From an uncultured archaeon (GTDB taxonomy: Archaea; Thermoproteota; Nitrososphaeria; Nitrososphaerales; Nitrosopumilaceae): 15,212 nt of DNA. The translations under genes and the position numbers were made by a program. How positions within the stretch are numbered: position 1 is the stretch's first letter; every line of letters starts with the position of its first letter. The stretch covers positions 1 through 15,212 of the forward strand of contig CALBNQ010000213.1 of the NCBI GenBank assembly GCA_937896495.1, written 5' to 3'. Below, piece after piece: positions 1 through 6,185 of the stretch. Under the pieces are notes generated by a model. It searched no databases. It saw only the letters and a list, made by a program, of their open reading frames with translations, and had not been told where the DNA came from.

Positions 1-121
1 TTGAATTTTTATCCTTCATATTATCTTTGAATCTATAATGTTCTTGTATAATTGGATGTCTTTTTGAATATTTTTTGTTATTCTTTGTTGACTTGCCAGT
101 GATTGGAATTGATCTTTGAAT
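1..121 (-). CDS. Possible 5' part of a leftward small basic protein, running off the window
   Basis: On the minus strand a frame is open from about 121 to the left edge. It encodes a Lys/Arg/Asn-rich peptide containing QRSIPITGKSTKNN and, later, KRHPIIQEHYRF, which reads like real protein rather than random translation. A TATA-like box (plus-strand catatagaat, centre about 148) lies 27 nt upstream of codon ATT at 121-119, the spacing seen for other genes here. However, there is no ATG, GTG or TTG at a sensible place in the frame; the only ATG is near residue 35. It could therefore be a rare ATT-start gene, a gene with a sequencing error, or chance. The family is not recognised and the left end is outside the window. 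Confidence 0.3.
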   Translation of the reverse strand, partial: MQRSIPITGKSTKNNKKYSKRHPIIQEHYRFKDNMKDKNS

Positions 122-130
122 CTTAACTAA
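121..130 (+). promoter_or_regulatory. TATA-like box for the gene at 153
   Basis: The sequence tcttaactaa is centred about 26 nt before ATG 153. This favours a leaderless start at 153 over the in-frame TTG at 132, which has no box at the expected distance. The box overlaps the predicted start of the leftward frame, so the two promoters would be interleaved. Confidence 0.4.
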
Positions 131-152
131 TTTGTTTGAAATTACATATAGA

Positions 153-503
153 ATGCATGATCCACTAAAGGCACGATTAGATCAATTAAGAAAAGTTTCT
201 GATTCTGCAAAACGTAGAGCAAATTTGTATTCTGATGTTGCAAATATGGATGGTTCTCACACTGCTCGTTCATTAGGTGCTTTGCAAAAAGCATCTGCAC
301 CCGGAAAAAAACTCCAAAAAATTGGATTCTTGATGTTGTGGGTACCTGAGCCTACTGGTGTTACATGTGCTATTGGTGGTCCTATGATTCTTGCAGGACG
401 ATATTTGGATAAAAAATACAATGGTGCAACAATTCATGATGTTGGACATACTACAAAAAATACAATGTCTTCAATTAGTGATTTTAAAAATTCTGTAATG
501 TGA
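153..503 (+). CDS. Small hypothetical protein
   Basis: This is a 116-residue protein of unrecognised family. The N-terminal half is charged and probably helical (DPLKARLDQLRKVSDSAKRR). The middle, roughly residues 55-85, is a glycine/proline-rich hydrophobic stretch (GFLMLWVPEPTGV, then GGPMILAGRYL) that could contact a membrane. The tail is Ser/Thr/Asn-rich. ATG 153 is preferred because a TATA-like box lies 26 nt upstream; an in-frame TTG at 132 would add seven residues. It is followed 35 nt later by the DUF192 gene, which has its own TATA box, so the two need not be co-transcribed. I infer a lineage-restricted protein and cannot assign a function. Confidence 0.7.
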   Translation: MHDPLKARLDQLRKVSDSAKRRANLYSDVANMDGSHTARSLGALQKASAPGKKLQKIGFLMLWVPEPTGVTCAIGGPMILAGRYLDKKYNGATIHDVGHTTKNTMSSISDFKNSVM

Positions 504-508
504 CTTAG

Positions 509-518
509 TTTTTAAAAG
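509..518 (+). promoter_or_regulatory. TATA-like box for the DUF192 gene
   Basis: The sequence tttttaaaag is centred about 25 nt before GTG 539, consistent with a leaderless mRNA beginning at or next to the GTG. Confidence 0.5.
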
Positions 519-538
519 GATAATTGATTTGTTAATTT

Positions 539-1033
539 GTGACAACTAGAACTCAAGCATTAGTTCCTATCTTTATTGCGGCAGTGATAATTGGAGTAAT
601 TGGTTTAATGACACTTCCAAGTGAAAGTAAATTAGAATCAGTTGAATTTCCTAAAGGCACAATCAAAATTGATGATGTCCCCCTTGAGGTCCAAATCGCA
701 GACACAGAACCAAGACGTGTACGCGGTTTAATGTTCCAAGATCAACTTCCATATGATCAAGGAATGATTTTTGTTTTTGATAAACCTGGACTTTATTCCC
801 TTTGGATGTTGAATATGCAATTTTCACTTGATATGATGTGGTTTGATGAAAACGGTGAAATTGTTCATATTGAAAAAAATATTCCTCCTTGTAAAGATCC
901 ATTAGAAATTGCTGCAGGTTGCCCTAGTATTGTACCTGTTGGAGATGCAGTCTATATTTTAGAAGTAGCATCTGGATTTGTTGAAAAAAATAATATCAAT
1001 TATGATTCTGTTTTGAACATTATATCGATTTAG
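539..1033 (+). CDS. DUF192 family protein, membrane-anchored
   Basis: The 164-residue protein starts at GTG. Residues about 8-25 form one hydrophobic helix, an N-terminal anchor or uncleaved signal, which places the rest outside the membrane. Residues about 45-158 match the DUF192 (COG1430) domain: IADTEPRRVRGLM, then GMIFVF, then a Trp-Met motif (SLWMLNMQFSLDMMW), then FDENGEIVHI and finally VYILEVASGFVE. A Cys pair brackets the segment PPCKDPLEIAAGCP, where many family members also carry a Pro/Cys motif. The domain is a small beta-rich extracytoplasmic module found across archaea and bacteria with no established biochemical role. The length is normal for a DUF192 domain plus an anchor. The family call is confident; the function is unknown. 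Confidence 0.88.
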   Translation: MTTRTQALVPIFIAAVIIGVIGLMTLPSESKLESVEFPKGTIKIDDVPLEVQIADTEPRRVRGLMFQDQLPYDQGMIFVFDKPGLYSLWMLNMQFSLDMMWFDENGEIVHIEKNIPPCKDPLEIAAGCPSIVPVGDAVYILEVASGFVEKNNINYDSVLNIISI

Positions 1034-1040
1034 AATTGCA

Positions 1041-1050
1041 AAACCTTATC
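1041..1050 (+). promoter_or_regulatory. TATA-like box for the gene at 1074
   Basis: The sequence aaaccttatc is centred about 27 nt before ATG 1074. It is a weak match, but at the spacing used elsewhere in the window. Confidence 0.3.
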
Positions 1051-1073
1051 TTAGAATCTGTAAACTTTTAATC

Positions 1074-1694
1074 ATGAATAAATTATTTTTAATCCTTGTT
1101 TTAATCGGAATTGTAATTGTAGTGACTTCATTTTCTCTTTTTGCAACTCCTTCTGAAACCCATACACCTCTCTATGTTCCTGGATTTACTTTTTATGATG
1201 TAGAAAAAATTCAATCTGAATTATCTTTACAAAATATTTCATTGTCTGCCCCCACTGCAATTACTGATCACACTGTAAAACAATATTGTACATATTTTGG
1301 TAACAATGAACTAAAAACTGTAGAGTACTGTACTACTTCTGTAATATTGGATTCTGATGGTCGTTCAATTGGTAATGTCAATATGGGTGGAACTACTGAT
1401 GGTCCAATTATGGCATTGGCCATTTTAGACACTGATGATCTTTTTTCAGAAAATTATGTTGATATTGTTTTTCAAATTATGATTCAAACACTTGTCTGTG
1501 ATTGTTGGAATGACCAAAAACCCGGTAATTTTGAATCTGTTGCGGCTTGGATAGATGCTGCAAAATCAAAATTTATTGAATCTCCACAATCTACTCTAAC
1601 ATCTAAAATAAACGGATTAGGTGGTATGAACCTAGTATTGGAAATTACTGCTAAAGATGACTCATATCTATGGACTTTGATTATTCTCAAGTAG
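1074..1694 (+). CDS. Hypothetical secreted or membrane-anchored protein
   Basis: This 206-residue protein starts with a clear hydrophobic segment (residues about 3-24, FLILVLIGIVIVV) followed by a polar domain, indicating a protein anchored at or exported through the cytoplasmic membrane. The soluble part contains four cysteines in two clusters (QYCTYF with EYCTTS, and LVCDCWND), which could form disulfides or bind metal outside the cell. I recognise no domain. It lies 40 nt after the DUF192 gene, another anchored extracytoplasmic protein, so a shared role at the cell surface is possible but is inference only. Confidence 0.75.
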   Translation: MNKLFLILVLIGIVIVVTSFSLFATPSETHTPLYVPGFTFYDVEKIQSELSLQNISLSAPTAITDHTVKQYCTYFGNNELKTVEYCTTSVILDSDGRSIGNVNMGGTTDGPIMALAILDTDDLFSENYVDIVFQIMIQTLVCDCWNDQKPGNFESVAAWIDAAKSKFIESPQSTLTSKINGLGGMNLVLEITAKDDSYLWTLIILK

Positions 1695-1697
1695 TCT

Positions 1698-1707
1698 AAT
1701 TATATAC
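1698..1707 (+). promoter_or_regulatory. TATA box for the permease gene
   Basis: The sequence aattatatac is centred at about 1703. A start of transcription 25-27 nt later falls near 1729, downstream of the in-frame TTG at 1723, so translation must begin at ATG 1735. Confidence 0.5.
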
Positions 1708-1734
1708 CACAAAATTCTTTGATTGGCGATTGCA

Positions 1735-2508
1735 ATGATTGATCAACTATGGTTAATTCCTTTAGGATTTGCTGCAGGAATATTGGGTTCTATGATTGGT
1801 CTTGGTGGTGGAATAATTGTGGTACCGATTTTGACTTTTTTGGGATTCCCTCCAACTGTTGCTGCAAGTAATAGTCTTTTTGCCGCATTGAGTAATGCTG
1901 TTGCATCTACAATAACATATTCCAAACAAAAAAGAATTGAATTCTCATTAGGATTAAAACTTGGACTGTTAACTATTCCTGGAACTATTTTAGGTGCTGT
2001 AATTTCATCAGATATTTCATCTGAAATTTTCAAAATTTTATTTGGAATCATTTTGATATTCTCTTCTGTTTATATTTTTCTCAGAAAAAAATTGGAAACA
2101 AAAGAAAAAATATTATCTAAACAAATGATCATTTTTGCAATAGGTGCAAGTTTTTTTGCAGGTATTATTTCATCATTTTTTGGAATAGGTGGCGGAATAA
2201 TTTTTGTTCCTTTAATGGTTGTTGGAATGGGAATGGCTATGAAAAGAGCTGCACCTACATCACAATTGATTTTATTATTTGCATCATTTTCTGGAGTAGT
2301 TGTTCATAGTGTTTTGGGACATCCTGACTTTCTTCAAGCAGGACTATTGGCAATAGGTTCCTTCTTTGGTGGATTAGTAGGTGCACGATTATCTTTGGAC
2401 GTAAAAGAGAGATACTTGCAAATCTTAGTTTCATCTGTAATATTGATTGCTGCTGTAAAATTATTTGTTGATTCTCTTAGTGGACATTCTGGATTTTTGG
2501 GTTTTTAG
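1735..2508 (+). CDS. TauE/SafE-type membrane permease
   Basis: This is a 257-residue polytopic membrane protein with about eight hydrophobic helices. It has the internal duplication typical of the TauE/SafE (sulfite/anion exporter, formerly DUF81) family: the motif GLGGGIIVVPIL near residue 24 of the first half recurs as GIGGGIIFVPLM in the second half, each in the first helix of its repeat. The family includes proposed exporters or importers of sulfite, sulfoacetate and related organic anions; the substrate cannot be read from sequence. ATG 1735 is chosen over TTG 1723 because of the TATA box position. The length is normal for the family. The gene is last in a rightward run and faces the MaoC-like gene tail to tail. 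Confidence 0.9.
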   Translation: MIDQLWLIPLGFAAGILGSMIGLGGGIIVVPILTFLGFPPTVAASNSLFAALSNAVASTITYSKQKRIEFSLGLKLGLLTIPGTILGAVISSDISSEIFKILFGIILIFSSVYIFLRKKLETKEKILSKQMIIFAIGASFFAGIISSFFGIGGGIIFVPLMVVGMGMAMKRAAPTSQLILLFASFSGVVVHSVLGHPDFLQAGLLAIGSFFGGLVGARLSLDVKERYLQILVSSVILIAAVKLFVDSLSGHSGFLGF

Positions 2509-2528
2509 CCACAACATCTTTTCTGTGC

Positions 2529-2537
2529 TTTTATAGA
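2529..2537 (+). promoter_or_regulatory. TATA-like box upstream of a candidate small RNA
   Basis: The sequence ttttataga lies just inside the gap between two convergent genes, where no protein-gene promoter is expected. Transcription from it would begin near 2556-2560, immediately before the hairpins. Confidence 0.4.
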
Positions 2538-2555
2538 TATTTTGTAATGTAAGTT

Positions 2556-2612
2556 GTTCATCGGGTCTATTGATCTGAAGAGCGGAGGGGACTGGTCGGC
2601 TCCTCTGTATTT
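2556..2612 (+). ncRNA. Candidate structured small RNA with two tandem hairpins
   Basis: A GC-rich island of about 50 nt sits in AT-rich surroundings between convergent genes. Hairpin 1 pairs 2561-2567 with 2572-2578 (7 bp, loop tatt). Hairpin 2 pairs 2583-2590 with 2600-2607 (8 bp, loop actggtcgg). A linker of four bases separates them. Each stem contains two G-U wobbles that pair only in rightward RNA, so the structure points to plus-strand transcription. A TATA-like box precedes it at the right distance and an A/T-rich tract with short T runs (2610-2622) follows, as expected for termination. It does not fit tRNA, 5S, SRP or RNase P RNA, and I find no proper C/D boxes. The alternative is an unusually strong terminator for the permease gene. 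Confidence 0.4.
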
Positions 2613-2621
2613 TAAAATAAT

Positions 2622-3074
2622 TTAATGTGGTGGTTCCTTTTTTATTCTGTAGATATTTTTCTTTGAGAGAACTATCTGCTCATCATTTTGATTAGTGCCT
2701 TCATAATCTATCACAATTTTTCCAAACTCTTCATTCATTTCTTTTTTTTCAGAAATTGAAAATTTTAATTTTAACACTTGATCTGTGTATAATGGTTTTA
2801 GAAAACGTGTGTTTCTATTTCCCCATTCTGAATCCCCATCTGTTCCAAGAAAAATTATATCGTTTCCATAAATTTGACTGAGTCTTGTAAATTCCCCTTC
2901 CATTCTTGATAAAATTGCTCTTCCTGAAACTAGTTTTTGTTTCCCTTTTTGTTTTTCTTCCAAAAATGCATTTTTTATTCTGGAGAAATTTAGATATTCT
3001 TCTAATTCTTTATCTGAAATACTGCATGTAGAAAAAAATGAATCACCTATCCTAAATTCTGAAAATTTTTTCAA
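2622..3074 (-). CDS. MaoC-like hot-dog-fold protein lacking the catalytic dyad
   Basis: The 150-residue protein resembles one MaoC/(R)-enoyl-CoA hydratase hot-dog domain. It opens with FSEFRIGDSFFS, then SISDKELEEYLNFS, then the post-helix segment LVSGRAILSRMEG, and later FLKPLYTDQVLKLKF, the usual FxxPVxxGDxL region. Active family members carry an Asp and a His in a GDxNPIHxD-like motif after the first helix; here that place reads FSRIKNAFLEE, with neither residue. The start is TTG, three bases after the stop of the SDR gene, so the two genes are very probably co-transcribed and translationally coupled. I infer an acyl-CoA-binding partner, or an enzyme with displaced catalytic residues, serving the SDR protein. 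Plain hydratase activity looks unlikely. Confidence 0.75.
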   Translation of the reverse strand: MKKFSEFRIGDSFFSTCSISDKELEEYLNFSRIKNAFLEEKQKGKQKLVSGRAILSRMEGEFTRLSQIYGNDIIFLGTDGDSEWGNRNTRFLKPLYTDQVLKLKFSISEKKEMNEEFGKIVIDYEGTNQNDEQIVLSKKNIYRIKKEPPH

Positions 3075-3077
3075 TTT

Positions 3078-4850
3078 TTATCTTGATTCATCAACACAAA
3101 ATATTACTTCTGATGATGAATTGGAACTATCTGATACTAAGAAATTTAATGCATTTGAAATATTTTCATTCTTTGGTTCTTCTCCTGAGACTGTACCTGG
3201 AAATATTGTAAACATTCTGATTTGTGATTTTAATACATCGCTTAATTCTTGATTGACTGTTGTTGTAAATGGTCTCAATGCTCCTCTGAAAACTTCTACC
3301 TGTGCTCTTTGAGTACCTGTAACTTTACGTCCGATTGGTAGATCTGGTCCAATGATCATTATTGCACCTTTTGCATCTTTGTATAATCGTGGATCTTCTT
3401 TCCCTCCGGGAACAAACTGTTCTAATGTTCTTTGAGCAACAATTGCTGGAGTTGAAATGAATTTTTCTGTTAACTCTTCCCATCCTGCCCTGTTAAGTTC
3501 AGTTAATTTTGAAATTTCTGGAAGTTTTCCTGTGATGTGAATTACTGCAAGAATTTCTCCTAATTTTGTATTTGCAGTGTTTAACCATCTTTTAACTTCT
3601 TCAGGATTTTTAATATCTACAACATGAGAATGGAATTTTCCACTGATATATTCTTGAAGTTCTGTAGGTGTCGATTGTGAAATGAAACATGCAACTTTGC
3701 CTCCATTTTTTTCAACATGTGATGCTAAAAATTCAACTCTCTCTGCGTCTGTTTTATCAGTTGCGTCAATTGTAAACACAATTGATTTTCCTGAAAAGTC
3801 TGGTTGATGTACTCCGGGGGTTGCAGTACCAATGTGTGGTTTTACTGGATAAAATACTCTATCTCCTGGAATCACTTTTCCATTTAAGATTTTTGCAATT
3901 GCATCATCACATAAGTTGAGAACAGATTCTGAAACCTGATCTTGTGATAAAAATTCTTGATTTGCAATCATATGTGATGTGTTATTTTGAACTTTTTCTG
4001 CAATTGTTTGAATTTTATTTAATAGATTTGTAAATGTCTCTGCAAGTTTTGAAACATCTTTTCCATTTGCAAGTTTTTCAGCAGCTTTTGTAATTCCCTC
4101 TTTGATAACATTTTCATCTTCTCCTAACAATGGTAACAGTTCTTGACTTGCCGCACTGACCTCTGTTGGAACCAAGTCTTCAAAACCACTAACCCTCATG
4201 AATTCTGATGCAGCTTTTGGATATACTGTTTTGTAAATTCTATCTGAGTGTACTGGACCTGGGTTTGTTGCGATTGAAATAATTCCTTTATCTGTTAATT
4301 CCCATGACATTGCCTCTGCAAGTCTATTTTTTGCACCTTGTGCTGCTGTATATGGACTTCTAAACCTGTAAGGTCTTTGTTCCAACGGTCGTTCTTCTGT
4401 AAAGAATGTTGAAATTGTAATGATTTTCCCTCCTTCTTTCATAACTTTTAGTGCTTGAACTGATCCCCAAAATGTACCTGCAAGGTGAATCCCTACTGTA
4501 CTTTTGAATTCTTCAATAGGTGCGTTTGCAAAACATGTAACAGGTCCTGAAACCCCCGCATTATTAATAATGCAATCTACGTTAACATTATCTTTCTTTA
4601 ATGAATCAAACATTTCTGTCATTGCTGATTCATCACTTACATCTACACCTGAAAATATTTTTACGGCCGCACCACTATTGTTTTGAGAAATAATCTCCTC
4701 CAGCATTTTTGATGTTTCTTCTAAAGGTTCTCTACGTCTTCCAAGAATTATTACTCCTGCACCATTTTCAACAAATTTTTTGGCAATAGCTTTACCTATC
4801 CCTGTTCCACTACCTGTGATAAGAGCAATTTTACCTTGAAACTTTAACAT
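3078..4850 (-). CDS. SDR didomain protein resembling the C-terminal half of Chloroflexus malonyl-CoA reductase
   Basis: This is a 590-residue protein. Residues 1-245 are a short-chain dehydrogenase/reductase domain with the dinucleotide motif TGSGTGIG (12-19), NNAG (96-99), the catalytic Ser147 and Tyr167, and PGPVHSDR (198-204). Residues about 245-320 are helical. LNGKVIPGDRVF (322-333) leads into a degenerate second Rossmann/SDR-like domain (about 350-590) without a glycine motif. This order, the widened Ser-Tyr gap (20 residues instead of about 13) and phrases such as NPGPVHSDRI match, from memory, the C-terminal half of Chloroflexus malonyl-CoA reductase, which reduces malonyl-CoA to malonic semialdehyde. 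The active-site Lys of YxxxK is Gln171 (YTAAQ), so activity is uncertain. The MaoC-like gene follows after three bases. The SDR fold is certain; the malonyl-CoA reductase role is hypothesis. Confidence 0.85.
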   Translation of the reverse strand: MLKFQGKIALITGSGTGIGKAIAKKFVENGAGVIILGRRREPLEETSKMLEEIISQNNSGAAVKIFSGVDVSDESAMTEMFDSLKKDNVNVDCIINNAGVSGPVTCFANAPIEEFKSTVGIHLAGTFWGSVQALKVMKEGGKIITISTFFTEERPLEQRPYRFRSPYTAAQGAKNRLAEAMSWELTDKGIISIATNPGPVHSDRIYKTVYPKAASEFMRVSGFEDLVPTEVSAASQELLPLLGEDENVIKEGITKAAEKLANGKDVSKLAETFTNLLNKIQTIAEKVQNNTSHMIANQEFLSQDQVSESVLNLCDDAIAKILNGKVIPGDRVFYPVKPHIGTATPGVHQPDFSGKSIVFTIDATDKTDAERVEFLASHVEKNGGKVACFISQSTPTELQEYISGKFHSHVVDIKNPEEVKRWLNTANTKLGEILAVIHITGKLPEISKLTELNRAGWEELTEKFISTPAIVAQRTLEQFVPGGKEDPRLYKDAKGAIMIIGPDLPIGRKVTGTQRAQVEVFRGALRPFTTTVNQELSDVLKSQIRMFTIFPGTVSGEEPKNENISNALNFLVSDSSNSSSEVIFCVDESR

Positions 4851-4872
4851 AATGAACTGTCCAATCTACTGT

Positions 4873-4881
4873 GATATTTAT
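4873..4881 (-). promoter_or_regulatory. TATA-like box for the SDR/MaoC operon
   Basis: The minus-strand sequence aaatatca is centred about 27 nt before ATG 4850. It shares the 94-nt divergent gap with the promoter of the gene at 4945. Confidence 0.45.
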
Positions 4882-4912
4882 TTCGATTGATCTATTGAAT
4901 TTTTTCTTGATA

Positions 4913-4921
4913 TCTTTATTT
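4913..4921 (+). promoter_or_regulatory. TATA-like box for the gene at 4945
   Basis: The sequence tctttattt is centred about 27 nt before ATG 4945. About 40 bp separate it from the box of the divergent SDR operon. Confidence 0.4.
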
Positions 4922-4944
4922 GTGGGTATGCTCAACGAATCTTA

Positions 4945-5181
4945 ATGCATGATTCAGAATCTGACACATTTGTGTTAAAGACATGGCCTGAAAAATTTAG
5001 TGACATGTTAAAGGAAATTGGTGTTGATTCTGAACCACAAGAGATTGGAACTAATGATATTGAAAGTGGAGATTACTATAGTAGATATTTTGCTCAAACA
5101 CCTAGAATGGTAACTAACAAGGGATGTATTGATGTTAAAAATTCAAACATTGACACAATACAGATTATTCAAAAGGGATAG
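4945..5181 (+). CDS. Small hypothetical protein
   Basis: This is an acidic 78-residue protein with no recognised domain. The N-terminal half contains a short amphipathic segment (TWPEKFSDMLKEIGVDS), followed by an aromatic patch (GDYYSRYFAQTPRM). No transmembrane segment or signal peptide is visible. The next gene begins two bases after its stop, so the two form an operon and may act together. The promoter diverges from that of the SDR operon, which could indicate shared regulation, but the sequence does not prove it. Confidence 0.7.
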   Translation: MHDSESDTFVLKTWPEKFSDMLKEIGVDSEPQEIGTNDIESGDYYSRYFAQTPRMVTNKGCIDVKNSNIDTIQIIQKG

Positions 5182-5183
5182 AT

Positions 5184-5564
5184 ATGCAAGATCCAAATCC
5201 ACTTCCTTGGGGTGCCTTAGACCGATTTCAGGCACATTTTATTGTTCAAGTAGATCCTTTCATTCCTGACATCCAAAATTTTGTTGCAAAAACAAAACTT
5301 TCTACAACTGGTCATTTTGGTTCAAAAACTATTACAAAAGTTGAATGGAATGGCTCTGGAAGTTTGGCTGTAAAACTTAACGAGGACTCTCAACTAAATG
5401 ATCTAATTGCTCAACAATCTATTAAAGATGCTACAATCTATGTTGAACCTACTGATAGTGCAATTCGAATTAGAAGCAAGTGGGATAATCATATTGCTTT
5501 TGGAATTACAAAAGAACTTTTTGAAATTTATGACAAAATTGCTGGTCACATAAAATCTATCTAA
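5184..5564 (+). CDS. Small hypothetical protein, operon partner of the gene at 4945
   Basis: The 126-residue soluble protein has no recognised domain. It starts at ATG two bases after the preceding stop, with a purine-rich aaaaggga a few bases upstream as a plausible ribosome binding site for an internal operon gene. The sequence alternates beta-like and polar stretches (AHFIVQVDPFIPDI, TITKVEWNGSGSLAVKL, ATIYVEPTDSAIRI) and ends in a helix, suggesting a compact alpha/beta fold. Its stop overlaps the stop of the convergent endA gene (5561-5564). Probably a lineage-specific protein; function unknown. Confidence 0.75.
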   Translation: MQDPNPLPWGALDRFQAHFIVQVDPFIPDIQNFVAKTKLSTTGHFGSKTITKVEWNGSGSLAVKLNEDSQLNDLIAQQSIKDATIYVEPTDSAIRIRSKWDNHIAFGITKELFEIYDKIAGHIKSI

Positions 5565-6097
5565 GCTTTCCACCAATCTAGTGCAAGAAAGTCGACATGA
5601 TCTTTTCCTTTGGGGATTGCCAAAATGAATTGTTTTCTTACTGTAGTTGCTAACCTTCCTGCAAGAACTATCCCTGTTGCTGTGATTGATTCGCTTCTGT
5701 TATACACTTGAATTAAAAATGGGGCATGATCAATTCCTGGTCCTTTTTCATACACTGCAAAATCACATCCGAATTTTATTCCTGGATTGATAATGTATCC
5801 TTTATCTCTAAAATTTTTATAAACTAAATATTTTTTATCAAATTCATGAACTTCTTTTTTACAAATTTCAATCATTTCATTAATAGACATTTTGTGTTTT
5901 TCTTTTATGATGCTGATCTTTTTATTTTCTAAAAGATACAGTCCTTCAATTAAATCTAAAATTAATGGAACATCAATTTCTTCCACTTTTGGTTTTGGAA
6001 TCCCTATTGGTTTACCATAATATCCTTGACTGAAAAGTTTTCGAGAATCGTCAATACTCCAAACAATAATTCTATTTTCAATTAATTCACTCTTCAT
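5561..6097 (-). CDS. endA: tRNA-splicing endonuclease
   Basis: EndA cleaves pre-tRNA at bulge-helix-bulge motifs to remove introns. The 178-residue protein has the usual N-terminal domain (about 1-85) and a C-terminal nuclease domain with the three catalytic residues: Tyr116 (DFAVYEKGPG), His124 (GIDHAPF) and Lys155 (TTVRKQF). The hydrophobic beta segment FLIQVYNR after the His and the helix SITATGIVLAGRLA before the Lys are typical. A single-domain chain with all catalytic residues and about 180 residues fits the homotetrameric type known from Methanocaldococcus, although a partner subunit elsewhere in the genome cannot be excluded. The gene has its own promoter and its 3' end overlaps the convergent neighbour by four bases. 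Confidence 0.93.
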   Translation of the reverse strand: MKSELIENRIIVWSIDDSRKLFSQGYYGKPIGIPKPKVEEIDVPLILDLIEGLYLLENKKISIIKEKHKMSINEMIEICKKEVHEFDKKYLVYKNFRDKGYIINPGIKFGCDFAVYEKGPGIDHAPFLIQVYNRSESITATGIVLAGRLATTVRKQFILAIPKGKDHVDFLALDWWKA

Positions 6098-6116
6098 GTT
6101 TTTTTAAAATATTTAA

Positions 6117-6126
6117 CGTATATGAA
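6117..6126 (-). promoter_or_regulatory. TATA-like box for endA
   Basis: The minus-strand sequence ttcatatacg is centred about 25 nt before ATG 6097. The remaining bases up to 6185 are AT-rich with no other feature I can support. Confidence 0.45.
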
Positions 6127-6185
6127 TTCTCTATCATCTGGTTTTGATATTAAAAATAATATAAAAATTTGAATTGAATTTTTAA

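Noticed and set aside
2556..2612. tRNA, C/D box or H/ACA guide RNA as identity of the hairpin region.
   Set aside because: There is no T-arm or acceptor pairing, no terminal C and D boxes (only an internal ctga) and no ACA box at the expected distance.
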